Below are positions 39,987-48,498 of a DNA stretch of 62,967 nt, piece after piece (positions within the stretch are counted from its first letter, which is position 1; each line of letters begins with the position of its first letter). Below the pieces are notes generated by a model. It was not told the origin of the DNA, ran no database searches, and saw only the letters and a program-made list of their open reading frames with translations. A program made the position numbers and the translations under genes. The stretch spans positions 1-62,967 of the forward strand of contig CALFSV010000043.1 of the NCBI GenBank assembly GCA_937916485.1. The letters run 5' to 3'. Source of the DNA: an uncultured Paracoccaceae bacterium. Its GTDB lineage: Bacteria > Pseudomonadota > Alphaproteobacteria > Rhodobacterales > Rhodobacteraceae.

Positions 39987-41158
39987 ATCGCCGCCCCGAT
40001 ATCCAGCGCCTCGGCCAGCCCGCCGGCCTCGTCCGCCGCTTCGTCATCGCGCTGAGTGATCTGGGGCAACGTGTCGATGCCGGTGACGGTCAGCGTCTGG
40101 GCGTAGTGCCGCCAGAGGGGCAGCGTGATGAGAGCATGGCGCAACACACCCCAAGCCAGGAATAGCCCAAAGTACAAAACGACCACCAGTAACAGGACGG
40201 CCCAGCCATCGGCCCCAAACGCCATCGGATCGACCGCACTTTCCAGCAGTTCGGAAGGGGCGAGCGTGACAGCAACGCCCAACCCACCCAGTGGAACGAG
40301 CAAGGCGATGACCATGGCGAGACTGCCAAAGGCGACGATGCGCATAACGGTCCAGGGGCTTGCTGCAAGGACAAAGCCCAGCCCGTCGGCTGTCTTGTTG
40401 TTGGCCATCAGGACAAGTGATGAAACTCGGTAATGGACCACGCCAACCGCGGCCCATACACAAAAAACCGGCAGCAAAAGCGCCATACGCGGGGTCGAGG
40501 TCAGCGCCAGTACCAGCGTGATCAGGGCAAAGCCGGACCCAAACAACACATGCGCAAAGGCCGGTTGCAGCATCTGCCATGACCCACCCTGGTTCAATCG
40601 TGCAGAGCCGAAGTAGGTTCGGTCGGTCCGATACTTTTCAAGCTTGAAGGTCATGCGCGGCCAAAGCACACCAAGGCTGAGAACGGTGATCGCCCCGTGC
40701 CAGAGCACTTGGATGACATACCCCCCAGCACCAGGCGCTAGGTAGAACCGGATGCCGCGCCAACGCGTTCGGGCTAGCAAATAGGCCCGCGCCCGGTACC
40801 GGGCAAGGAACCACAAAGGCACCAGCCCGGCAAAACTGAGGACGTAGGCCAAGGCCGGCGCGGCAAAGACGCTGAGGCTGGCGAACATGAGGATTAGGTT
40901 CACGACACCAAGCCAGAAGGCCAGAAAGCAGACCGCGATCAGAAACCCTGCCAGTTTCTCGGACCCGCCGCCGACGTATTCCAGCGGATGCCCGCCAGGC
41001 CGAATGGCCGACAGATACCATCGGCGCAGCCGCGTGCGCCCCCAGAACCGATAGAAGCCCAGGCTCGCCAGCGTAAGTAACCCGACCTGCAGCACGAGTT
41101 TGGCAAGCGCTCTGCGTTGCCCAACAAAGTCGATGGAGGCTACGCCGGATGGTGTCAC
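39983..41158 (-). CDS. DUF898 family membrane protein (YjgN-like)
   Basis: The protein has 391 residues. The repeated DUF898 element appears near the N-terminus as LTLASLGFYRFWGRTRLRRW, then LGVLWPRMTFKLEKYRTDRTYFGSARL mid-protein. Several hydrophobic helices (about six) alternate with these amphipathic pieces. The family is of unknown function and often sits beside M48 peptidases. It overlaps both neighbours by four bases, which argues for a joint product complex. Confidence 0.85.
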   Translation of the reverse strand: MTPSGVASIDFVGQRRALAKLVLQVGLLTLASLGFYRFWGRTRLRRWYLSAIRPGGHPLEYVGGGSEKLAGFLIAVCFLAFWLGVVNLILMFASLSVFAAPALAYVLSFAGLVPLWFLARYRARAYLLARTRWRGIRFYLAPGAGGYVIQVLWHGAITVLSLGVLWPRMTFKLEKYRTDRTYFGSARLNQGGSWQMLQPAFAHVLFGSGFALITLVLALTSTPRMALLLPVFCVWAAVGVVHYRVSSLVLMANNKTADGLGFVLAASPWTVMRIVAFGSLAMVIALLVPLGGLGVAVTLAPSELLESAVDPMAFGADGWAVLLLVVVLYFGLFLAWGVLRHALITLPLWRHYAQTLTVTGIDTLPQITQRDDEAADEAGGLAEALDIGAAI

Positions 41159-41562
41159 GATGATGCCTCGAGCCGCACCAGGGTGCAGCTTACTTCATCA
41201 TTGTTGCCAAACAAAATAGCCCGTCTGGCATCATATAGTTCAAACCAGACCCGGCGATCAGGGAAAGTCACCTGCAAGAACGTCGGTCCGGGGACCTCAC
41301 ACCGAAAAGACTGGTCTATCCGGACACATGAAAACTTGGCACCCGATGTCGGTGTGGCAAGGAGAGTTCGGTTGAAGGTTGGTTCGCGCAACAGCCGGGC
41401 GCTGCGGAAACTGACACCCGGCGGCGCGTCGATCTGCCGGCAGATCGTGCCTTCCACCTCGCGCTCCAGCACCGACGCGCCGACGACATTGGCAATCTGC
41501 AGGACAATAAGAAACCCCGCAACGACCAAGAGGATCCAGCCAAGCTGCCTGTTGACTTTCAA
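41155..41562 (-). CDS. Small single-pass membrane protein, paralogue B, four conserved cysteines
   Basis: The protein has 135 residues. A hydrophobic helix at about 8-29 is followed by a predicted extracytoplasmic domain. It aligns without gaps to the neighbouring 41559-41966 product: shared elements are EVEG..C, FRS, C-R-I..SFRCE, GPT, V-FP, FEL and CTL. Cysteines fall at 41, 79, 88 and 126 in both. Two disulfides in the periplasm are likely. I recognise no known family. Confidence 0.8.
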   Translation of the reverse strand: MKVNRQLGWILLVVAGFLIVLQIANVVGASVLEREVEGTICRQIDAPPGVSFRSARLLREPTFNRTLLATPTSGAKFSCVRIDQSFRCEVPGPTFLQVTFPDRRVWFELYDARRAILFGNNDEVSCTLVRLEASS

Positions 41563-41966
41563 AGGATTCCCTCGGGCGGCAGCAACGTGCAGAAGGCAAA
41601 CTGCCGGTCCCCCGTCAGCACCGCCCTGCTTTCCGGCGGCAACTCAAAAATGAATGCGTCGTTTGGAAACCTGACCTCGACCAAGGTCGGCCCTTCCGCC
41701 TCGCAGCGGAAAGAGCCACCAATCCGGCGGCAGTCCGGCGAAGGATCACCACTTCGGCTGCGGATCATCGACCCATTGGTCATCTGGTTTTCCGAATTGA
41801 AGCGACTGCGAAAGTTCATGTCGTCTTGCCGGGCGACCTGAGGGCACGGCACGCCTTCGACCTCGCCCTCAAGGACCATATCACCGACAAGATCGGCCCC
41901 GAACAGGATCATGAGGAATACCGCGCCGCCCGCGACAAGGGTCCAAAGTTGGGCCTGTCGCAACAC
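41559..41966 (-). CDS. Small single-pass membrane protein, paralogue A, four conserved cysteines
   Basis: The protein has 135 residues, the same length as its neighbour, with a membrane helix at about 7-29. Cysteines are at 41, 79, 88 and 126. It is the first gene of the operon, 11 bp after the parC stop on the same strand, so it may also be read from the parC promoter. The pair looks like a tandem duplication that has since diverged in sequence but not in cysteine spacing. Confidence 0.8.
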   Translation of the reverse strand: MLRQAQLWTLVAGGAVFLMILFGADLVGDMVLEGEVEGVPCPQVARQDDMNFRSRFNSENQMTNGSMIRSRSGDPSPDCRRIGGSFRCEAEGPTLVEVRFPNDAFIFELPPESRAVLTGDRQFAFCTLLPPEGIL

Positions 41967-41977
41967 CCGCCCAGACC

Positions 41978-44287
41978 TTAGGTGAACCGGTTGTCGCGCG
42001 GGAAACCACGCGGTGCCATGCGTCCTGCGCTTGCGCGTTTGGCGATGAACTCGTCCAGTTCGGTCTCGGTTCGGGTGCGCCCGGCTGGATCAAGCCAGCT
42101 CAGGCCATCCGCGAGCGTAAAGGTGCGGGCATCCGAAAGCCCCCCGTCCTTGTACTTTTGCAGACGAACGCCTTTGCCGCGGGCCATCTCGGGCAGTTCT
42201 TCCAGTGCGAAGACGAGGACCTTGCGATTCTCGCCCACGACGGCGATGTGATCTCCCGCGACCGGAACGCAAACCCGCGCCACGACATCGTCGCGGACAT
42301 TCAGTGCCTGCTTGCCCGACCGGGTCTGGGCCAAGACATCCTCTTCCGCGACGACAAAGCCATCACCGGCGGACGAGGCCACCAGCAGCTTGCCACCCGG
42401 ACGATGAATGAAGAAAGCAACGATAGAGCATTCGTTCGGCAGGTCGATCATAAGGCGCAAAGGTTCACCCATGCCGCGCCCGCCGGGCAGATTTGCCCCT
42501 AGGACCGTGTAGAACCTGCCGTTCGACGCAAACACCAGAAGCTTGTCCGTGGTTTCGGCATGGAACAGGAACCGGCCCTTGTCGCCGTCCTTGAACTTCA
42601 ACTCGCTGTCCAGCGCGACATGACCCTTAAGTGCCCTGACCCACCCCATTTCCGAGCAGACCACGGTGATAGGCTCGCGCTCGATCATCGCCTCGAGGGG
42701 CACTTCCGCAACCTCGCCACCGGTGGCAAAGGTGGTCCGACGCGCGCCGCCCGGGCTGTCCTTGCCAAAAGCCTTGCGGGTTTCGCGAAGCTGGTCAGCA
42801 ATGCTCTTCCACTGCACGGTTTCGCTTTCCAGCAGGTCGTCCAGACCCGCCCGCTCTTCCATCAGGGTGTCGCGTTCGCGGATCAACTCCATCTCTTCCA
42901 AACGACGAAGGGACCGGAGGCGCATGTTCAGGATCGCTTCGGCCTGAACATCAGTCAACTCGCCCTCGACCCTGGCGGGCAGGGGCGAAACATAGTCACG
43001 TTCGGACGTGGCACGCACCATGTCCCTGCCCCAGGTTTCGGCCATCAGGGCCTCTTTGGGGGTATCGTCATAGCGGATGATGTCGATCACCCGATCAAGG
43101 TTCAGAAAGGCGATCAGAAACCCTTCGAGCACTTCAAGCCGATGGTCGATCTTTTCCATCCGATGCATCGATCGGCGGAGCAGCACATCGCGGCGATGGT
43201 CAAGAAACGCCCGCAGCACTTCCTTGAGCGAACAGACCTGCGGGGTCAGCCCGTCGATAAGTACGTTCATGTTGAGCGAGAACCGGGTTTCCAGATCCGA
43301 ATTGCGGAACAACATGCCCATCATCAGCTCGGGATCGACAGTGCGGGACCGGGGTTCGAGAACCACCCGAATATCGTCAGCGCTTTCGTCGCGCACATCG
43401 GCCAGAAGGGGAACCTTCTTGATCTGGATGACCTCTGCCAGCCGCTCGATCAGCTTGGACTTCTGGACCTGGTACGGGATCTCGGTCACCACGACCTGCC
43501 ACTGGCCTCGGCCCAGATCCTCAACCTCCCACTTGGCGCGCAGCCGGAACGCGCCGCGACCGGTGCGATAGGCATCTGCGATGTTCTCGGGCGGCTCTAC
43601 GATGGTGCCCCCAGTCGGGAAATCGGGGCCGGGAATGTATTGCAACAGCGTCTCATCGCGGGCATCCGGCGACTTGATCAGATGCAGGCAGGCGTCGATC
43701 AGTTCGTGCAGGTTATGGGGCGGAATGTTGGTCGCCATTCCCACCGCGATGCCCGATGACCCGTTTGCCAACAGGTTCGGAAAGCTGGCCGGCAGCACAA
43801 CAGGCTCTTCCAGACGACCATCGTAGTTGGGGCGAAAATCGACCGCATCTTCGGCCAGCCCCTCCAGCAATGCCTCGGCGGCGACGGTCATCCGCGCTTC
43901 GGTATACCGGCTGGCAGCAGGGTTATCCCCGTCGATGTTACCAAAGTTTCCCTGCCCGTCGACCAGCGGATAGCGGACGTTGAAATCCTGCGCGAGGCGG
44001 GCCATCGCGTCATAGATCGCGGCATCTCCGTGCGGGTGAAAGTCGCCCATCGTGTCGCCGCTGATCTTGGCGGACTTCAGAAAACCACCCGTTGGCGACA
44101 AACGAAGACGGCTCATCGCGTAGAGGATGCGCCGGTGCACCGGCTTCAATCCGTCGCGGGCATCCGGAAGGGCCCGGTTCATGATCGTCGACAGGGCATA
44201 GGTCAGATAGCGCTCGCCAATAGCGCGGCGAAGCGGCTCGACCGGGTTCATGTCGGGAAGGTCTGTGGCGTCTTGATTGTCTGACAT
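41978..44287 (-). CDS. parC: DNA topoisomerase IV subunit A
   Basis: The protein has 769 residues. The breakage-rejoining core has [15 protein letters not shown] and the catalytic Tyr128 in [10 protein letters not shown]; the fluoroquinolone-determining area reads [19 protein letters not shown] with no obvious resistance change. The C-terminal beta-pinwheel is the shortened ParC type ([14 protein letters not shown] and repeats), lacking a GyrA box. It decatenates chromosomes together with ParE. It is the first gene of this leftward stretch. Confidence 0.96.
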   Translation of the reverse strand: MSDNQDATDLPDMNPVEPLRRAIGERYLTYALSTIMNRALPDARDGLKPVHRRILYAMSRLRLSPTGGFLKSAKISGDTMGDFHPHGDAAIYDAMARLAQDFNVRYPLVDGQGNFGNIDGDNPAASRYTEARMTVAAEALLEGLAEDAVDFRPNYDGRLEEPVVLPASFPNLLANGSSGIAVGMATNIPPHNLHELIDACLHLIKSPDARDETLLQYIPGPDFPTGGTIVEPPENIADAYRTGRGAFRLRAKWEVEDLGRGQWQVVVTEIPYQVQKSKLIERLAEVIQIKKVPLLADVRDESADDIRVVLEPRSRTVDPELMMGMLFRNSDLETRFSLNMNVLIDGLTPQVCSLKEVLRAFLDHRRDVLLRRSMHRMEKIDHRLEVLEGFLIAFLNLDRVIDIIRYDDTPKEALMAETWGRDMVRATSERDYVSPLPARVEGELTDVQAEAILNMRLRSLRRLEEMELIRERDTLMEERAGLDDLLESETVQWKSIADQLRETRKAFGKDSPGGARRTTFATGGEVAEVPLEAMIEREPITVVCSEMGWVRALKGHVALDSELKFKDGDKGRFLFHAETTDKLLVFASNGRFYTVLGANLPGGRGMGEPLRLMIDLPNECSIVAFFIHRPGGKLLVASSAGDGFVVAEEDVLAQTRSGKQALNVRDDVVARVCVPVAGDHIAVVGENRKVLVFALEELPEMARGKGVRLQKYKDGGLSDARTFTLADGLSWLDPAGRTRTETELDEFIAKRASAGRMAPRGFPRDNRFT

Positions 44288-44547
44288 GCTGTATTCGATA
44301 CACGGGGCGCGTGTCAGGGTCTAGCGGTTGATGACGGGCAAACCGCAATGGGTTGCGACCCTCGCCAGTCTCCCCGAACGGTCGCACCGTCGTGTCTGGT
44401 TAGCCGACCCGCGCACGACGGCGGCTACCGGGCCTGACATAGGGACCCTTTCCGACCAGATCACTCTTGGGCGTGTCGAATCGAGTGAAGACCTGTATAG
44501 TTTTCTCGCTTGAAGGCCCTTGGCCAAAGCAATGGAGTTTGTGGCAG

Positions 44548-45240
44548 TTGAACCGGTACATCGTTATTTCATTCGTGGTCATGGGCCTTGGGTACTATGA
44601 ACTGTCCGGCGGGGCAGATTTCGAACCCGAGCTGAGACCGACTGACGTGCTTGTCCAGACGGAAGATCAGCCGATGGTGGCTCAGACTAGGACACCGAAG
44701 GCTGTAGAGCCTTTTACGTGCGAGACGGTCGAGGTCGCATCCGCTCCGGCCGGACCGGGGTCCGATGCGGCAACAAACGACCTACCCGTTGCCCTGGAAA
44801 TGCAGCCAACAGTCGAGGCAGAGGCGGCCGATCTGGGCCTGACCATTGCCGCCACCAGCGCAGAACAGCCTCTCTTTCGGTCACTTTCAGAGCCGGCAGG
44901 GGCAGTATTGCTCACCAATATTCCGGCACCGGCAGCCTCCCCGACATCCACGTCTAATGATTCAGAGGCGGGCGCAGCCTCGACGCCCGAAATTGCATCG
45001 ACGGCAGATGTCGGAACGCCGCCGGATGAAACCCTACAGGCAGGCGGTGAAGTCAGATGGGTTGATGCAAGCGCGTTGAACGTTCGGGCCGGGCCGTCGA
45101 CCAATGCTTCGGTCCTGACCAGCCTCGCCCGATCGGAATTGGTCCTTGTTATCAGTGAACAGGCCGATGGCTGGGCGCTGGTCAGGGTCGAGGGTGACGG
45201 TACTGAAGGCTGGGTGGCCAGCAGGTTCCTGGTACGCTGA
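44548..45240 (+). CDS. SH3 domain (bacterial type 3) envelope protein
   Basis: The protein has about 230 residues. The start is uncertain: no ATG fits well. I chose TTG 44548, which follows GGAG by about ten bases and gives NRYIVISFVVMGLGYYELSGGADF, the usual N-terminal anchor of these proteins in Rhodobacterales. A long low-complexity Ala/Thr/Ser/Glu linker leads to a C-terminal SH3b domain (ALNVRAGPSTNASVLTSLARSELVLV, ending GWVASRFLVR). It may bind cell-wall material. The 260 bp between parC and this start holds nothing else I can identify. Confidence 0.75.
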   Translation: MNRYIVISFVVMGLGYYELSGGADFEPELRPTDVLVQTEDQPMVAQTRTPKAVEPFTCETVEVASAPAGPGSDAATNDLPVALEMQPTVEAEAADLGLTIAATSAEQPLFRSLSEPAGAVLLTNIPAPAASPTSTSNDSEAGAASTPEIASTADVGTPPDETLQAGGEVRWVDASALNVRAGPSTNASVLTSLARSELVLVISEQADGWALVRVEGDGTEGWVASRFLVR

Positions 45241-45320
45241 TCCAAGGACGGATTGCCTGCCTCGGGGAGCGAGTGTGGGCGTGAATGTAAACTCTTTGAT
45301 CCCACGCGAAGGTGCGATTG

Positions 45321-46148
45321 ATGGCTGGAAAATCGATCCTCATCACAGGCTGTTCGTCCGGGATCGGGCTTGATGCCGCTCGGGCGTTGCAGGCCCGGGG
45401 CTGGCAGGTGTTCGCCGCGTGCCGCAAGGCCGAAGACTGCGACCGGCTGAAGGCCGAAGGGATTGCCAGCCCCCGGCTGGACGTCGATGACCCGGCCAGC
45501 ATACGGCAAGCGCTGGCCGAGGTCCTTGAGGCCACCGGCGGACGGCTGGATGCGCTGTTCAACAACGCAGCCTACGGCCTGCCCGGCGCGCTCGAGGACG
45601 TATCGCGGGAGGCTTTGGAAGCGATCTTTTCGACCAATCTCTTCGGCCTTCACGACCTGACCCGCGAAGTCATCCCCGTGATGCGGCGTCAGGGCAGCGG
45701 ACGGATCGTAAATTGTTCGTCCGCACTGGGGCTGGTCGGGATCAAGTGGCGGGGACCCTACGTGGGCACGAAATTCGCGCTCGAAGGGATGACGGATGTG
45801 TTGCGACTTGAGATGCGCGGAACCGGGATCGAGGTGTCGTTGATCGAACCGGGACCGATTACCACCGAGTTCCGCGTGAACTCTGCCAAGCAATTCGAAC
45901 GGTGGATCGATTGGGAGGCCTCGGCCCGCAAAGACGAATACGTCGGGCTGCGGGCACGGATCTACAACACCACTGCACGCAGTCCCGGAGAGCTGCCGGC
46001 GTCGGCCGTGACCCGCAAACTCATCCATGCGGTAGAAAGCCGCAGGCCAAGCCCGCGCTACTATGTGACGCTGCCAACCTGGTTTGCAGGCTTGACGCGC
46101 CGGGTGCTGCCGACACGGGCCATCGACTGGCTGTCCCGTCGGGTCTGA
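45321..46148 (+). CDS. Short-chain dehydrogenase/reductase (SDR)
   Basis: The protein has 275 residues from MAGKSILITGCSSGIGLDAARAL. The nucleotide-binding TGCSSGIG is at the N-terminus, the NNAAYG element at about 75, the catalytic Ser in VNCSSALG, and the YVGTK tetrad (Tyr and Lys). The missing acidic residue after the first strand and Arg in AACRK suggest NADPH preference. The substrate cannot be predicted. A strong terminator follows. Confidence 0.93.
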   Translation: MAGKSILITGCSSGIGLDAARALQARGWQVFAACRKAEDCDRLKAEGIASPRLDVDDPASIRQALAEVLEATGGRLDALFNNAAYGLPGALEDVSREALEAIFSTNLFGLHDLTREVIPVMRRQGSGRIVNCSSALGLVGIKWRGPYVGTKFALEGMTDVLRLEMRGTGIEVSLIEPGPITTEFRVNSAKQFERWIDWEASARKDEYVGLRARIYNTTARSPGELPASAVTRKLIHAVESRRPSPRYYVTLPTWFAGLTRRVLPTRAIDWLSRRV

Positions 46149-46151
46149 GGC

Positions 46152-46177
46152 GCCCCGGCGGCCGCCGGGGCTTTCCT
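46152..46177 (+). terminator. Rho-independent terminator after the SDR gene
   Basis: GCCCCGGCGG and CCGCCGGGGC (46152-46171) are perfect complementary arms, effectively 8 bp with a GGCC loop, and TTTCCTT follows. It ends four bases past the SDR stop and insulates the next operon. Confidence 0.8.
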
Positions 46178-46226
46178 TCGCTGGCAAGACTGCTACATCG
46201 GGCCGGACTAGAGCAAAGGAAAGCTG

Positions 46227-46436
46227 ATGGCCCAAGACCCTCTCTTCATACTCGTGATCGTGGCGGTGCTGATCGTGGCAGGGATCATGCTGTTCGGCGT
46301 CGGCACCTTTGGCAAAGGTGGCGACTTCAACCGCAAGAACGCCAACAAAATCATGCGCTACCGGATCGGGGCGCAGTTCGTCGCCGTTTGCCTGATCCTG
46401 TTCTATGTCTGGATGCGACGCGGAGGAGGAAACTGA
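46227..46436 (+). CDS. Small two-helix membrane protein (HIG1/twin-TM type)
   Basis: The protein has 69 residues: helix 1 at about 6-26 (LFILVIVAVLIVAGIMLFGVG), a polar loop GGDFNRKNANKIMRYRIG, and helix 2 at about 48-63. The RKNANKIMRYRI loop fits the HIG1-domain-like proteins called twin transmembrane in Rhodobacterales. Its role is unknown, though the family is linked to respiratory complexes. The stop overlaps the adenosyltransferase start. Confidence 0.8.
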   Translation: MAQDPLFILVIVAVLIVAGIMLFGVGTFGKGGDFNRKNANKIMRYRIGAQFVAVCLILFYVWMRRGGGN

Positions 46437-47008
46437 TGGTTGTCCTGAACAAGATCTACACCCGGACCGGCGATGACGGGGACACCGCCCTTGGCAACGG
46501 CTCCAGGGTGGCCAAACATTCCCTTAGGGTCACAGCCTACGGTACGGTAGACGAAACAAACGCCACGGTGGGCCTGGCGCGGCTTCATGCCGACGAAGAT
46601 CTGGACCGGTTGCTGGCCATGATCCAGAACGATCTCTTCGATCTTGGAGCGGACCTGTGCCGCCCTGAGATGGCCAAGGACGCCGAAGCGCCCTATCCCG
46701 TCCTGCGGATGGTCGAGGCCCAGGTGGACCGGCTGGAGGCCGAGATTGACGTTATGAATGCCAAGCTGACCCCGCTGCGCAGCTTTATCCTGCCGGGCGG
46801 TTCTGCATTGGCGGCGCATTTGCACCTGTGCCGGACCGTATCGCGCCGGGCTGAGCGCCTGGTGGTTGAGCTGGCAACTATGGAAGAGGTCAATGTGGCG
46901 GCCGTCAAATACCTCAACCGGCTGTCCGACTGGTTCTTTGTCGCCAGCCGGATCGCGAACGAGGATGGCGCAGCGGACGTGCTCTGGGTTCCGGGGGCGA
47001 ACCGGTAA
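46436..47008 (+). CDS. Cob(I)yrinic acid a,c-diamide adenosyltransferase, PduO type
   Basis: The protein has 190 residues. The ATP-binding N-terminus is KIYTRTGDDGDTALGNGSRV, followed by GTVDETNA, FILPGGSALAAHLHLCRTVSRRAERLV and LNRLSDWFFVASRIAN, all PduO hallmarks. It transfers the adenosyl group from ATP to cob(I)alamin. Its TAA stop lies inside a 26-bp palindromic repeat. It converges on rnhA. Confidence 0.95.
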   Translation: MVVLNKIYTRTGDDGDTALGNGSRVAKHSLRVTAYGTVDETNATVGLARLHADEDLDRLLAMIQNDLFDLGADLCRPEMAKDAEAPYPVLRMVEAQVDRLEAEIDVMNAKLTPLRSFILPGGSALAAHLHLCRTVSRRAERLVVELATMEEVNVAAVKYLNRLSDWFFVASRIANEDGAADVLWVPGANR

Positions 47009-47030
47009 GGTGGGTCAGGACCCACCTTAC
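47005..47030. repeat. 26-bp palindromic repeat, copy 4 (supplies a stop codon)
   Basis: Arms GTAAGGTGGGTC / GACCCACCTTAC flank the centre AG. Bases 47006-47008 of the left arm are the TAA stop of the adenosyltransferase gene. It fills the gap between two convergent genes and could act as a two-way transcript end. Confidence 0.85.
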
Positions 47031-47037
47031 GTCTCAC

Positions 47038-47490
47038 TTAACGCTTGAAAGGCGCCATGCCCTGGCGGGCCAATTCGTCGGCCTTTTCGTTTTCGGGGTG
47101 TCCCGCGTGGCCCTTGACCCATTCCCATCTGATCTGATGCCTGGCGGCGGCTTCGTCGAGACGTCGCCAGAGGTCCTCGTTCTTGACAGGCTTGCGGGTC
47201 GAGGTCCGCCAGCCATTCCGTTTCCAGCCAAACAACCACTCTGTGATCCCGCCTTTGACGTAGGCGCTGTCGGTGACGACGGTGATCACGCTTGGCTTGC
47301 CCAGGGATTCAAGCGCATTGATGGCTGCCAGCAGTTCCATCCGGTTGTTGGTGGTCTCGGCCGCGCCACCTGACAGTTCGCGGGTCTTCAGAACAGTCTC
47401 GCCCTCGCGCGCGACCAACAGGGCGCCCCAACCACCGGGGCCAGGATTGCCGGAACAGGCCCCATCCGTATAGGCAAACAGCTCAGCCAT
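47038..47490 (-). CDS. rnhA: Ribonuclease HI
   Basis: The protein has 150 residues. Catalytic residues are all present: Asp9 ([20 protein letters not shown]), Glu52 ([12 protein letters not shown]), Asp74 ([11 protein letters not shown]) and Asp138 ([12 protein letters not shown]). It removes RNA from RNA-DNA hybrids. The start overlaps the end of the upstream methyltransferase remnant by eight bases. Confidence 0.97.
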   Translation of the reverse strand: MAELFAYTDGACSGNPGPGGWGALLVAREGETVLKTRELSGGAAETTNNRMELLAAINALESLGKPSVITVVTDSAYVKGGITEWLFGWKRNGWRTSTRKPVKNEDLWRRLDEAAARHQIRWEWVKGHAGHPENEKADELARQGMAPFKR

Positions 47491-47866
47491 GTTGGGGTTT
47501 CTCTGCTCTGATCAGGACAAATCCGTCTTCGGTACCGGCAAGACCCACTTCACACCCCTCCTCGGTCCAAAGAACCTTCAACCCCTGATCGGTCAGCAAT
47601 GCCGACAATTCCGTCGGCGTGACGTAGGTGTAAACCGACCAAGGCCGTCGCGCGCCTCGCCTCTTCCTGTCTTCATGCCGATATGTAAAACCCCCGTCGG
47701 TTTCAACGCCGCCACCAGCGCCCCAAGATGGCGTAAGATGGCGTAAGAGATCTGCCCGGCGGGCGAGGAAATCGCGAAGCGATCGCAACAGCCCGGACGC
47801 CTGACACAGGACGGCATGATCCCCAGCCCTTTCATCATAGACCGCAAGGGTCTTGCTGTCCGCCAT
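47483..47866 (-). pseudogene. Decayed class I SAM-dependent methyltransferase
   Basis: Reading starts MADSKTLAVYDERAGDHAVL, like small methyltransferases of Rhodobacterales, but the SAM-binding region is gone: the frame jumps to ARRADLLRHL. A tandem copy of the 10-mer GATGGCGTAA (47728-47747) then shifts the frame; the next stretch, LGALVAALKPTGVLHIGMKTGRGEARDGLGRF, is in another frame. One missing base returns it to VYTYVTPTELSALL. So at least three lesions are visible. Start and stop of the old gene are still in place, coupled to DUF3429 upstream. Confidence 0.85.
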
Positions 47867-48315
47867 CAGAACACGACCGGCAGGTACGAGATCACCACAC
47901 CGGATGTCAGGATGATCCGCAATTGCATCCACCATGGTGGCGCCAGCCCGAGCCGCCAGAAATGCCAGTCCAACGCCAGCAGCCCTAGAAAGCCGAAGAT
48001 CAGGTTGATAGCAGCGGACGCCGGCCCCCCACCCGTCATGAAGAAGGCCCAAAGCGCGGGGATCACAGAAAGAACATAGCCCGACACGCGTCCCCCGGCC
48101 TCGGGCCGTGCGGCAAAGCCCCAAAGCACCCCTGACATGAATGCGAGGATGATGGCCCCGTAGAACAGCTGGACATAAGGACCGACAAAACGCGCCCCGA
48201 TGTTGGCGATCCCCCAAGCCCCGACATCGGGCACCATGACGCTGAGCGCACCCCAGAAAAAGGGAAGCAGCCCGGCAAGGCCCAGAAGGAGCGGCCCTCT
48301 TGGAATATCGGTCAT
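47866..48315 (-). CDS. DUF3429 family membrane protein
   Basis: The protein has 149 residues with five hydrophobic helices. The pattern is LLLGLAGLLPFFWGAL, YVQLFYGAIILAFMSGVLWGFAARP, SVIPALWAFF, LGLLALDWHFWRLGLAPPWWMQLR. That matches DUF3429, a small inner-membrane family of unknown function. It is not TspO, whose WYxxLxKPxW motif is absent. The stop overlaps the methyltransferase remnant by one base. Confidence 0.85.
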   Translation of the reverse strand: MTDIPRGPLLLGLAGLLPFFWGALSVMVPDVGAWGIANIGARFVGPYVQLFYGAIILAFMSGVLWGFAARPEAGGRVSGYVLSVIPALWAFFMTGGGPASAAINLIFGFLGLLALDWHFWRLGLAPPWWMQLRIILTSGVVISYLPVVF

Positions 48316-48325
48316 GCGATGTGCC

Positions 48326-48355
48326 TTTTTGAGTATTTACAACAGAGCGAAGGGG
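48326..48355 (-). repeat. Dispersed motif CCCCTTCGCT...AAATACTCA, copy 2
   Basis: On the minus strand it reads CCCCTTCGCTCTGT then three variable bases then AAATACTCAAAAA. It lies in the 183-bp gap after ispH and ends just before the DUF3429 start. No other feature was found in the gap. Confidence 0.65.
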
Positions 48356-48498
48356 AGAATTGGGGGCGCTGATCCTGCCATGTGGCATGCCGGTCTGCGG
48401 TCCGATTTAGGGCTGCGGCAAGAGCAACGGGGCCGGGGTCATCAATGTTGCGCGAGCCGTTGCCGTCCGGGGTCGTCATGCGAATCATGGCCCTTGCG

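Noticed and set aside
47866..48388. Longer minus-strand frame that runs through the DUF3429 gene into the methyltransferase remnant
   Set aside because: The upstream part is an out-of-frame reading of DUF3429; only the last third matches methyltransferase sequence.
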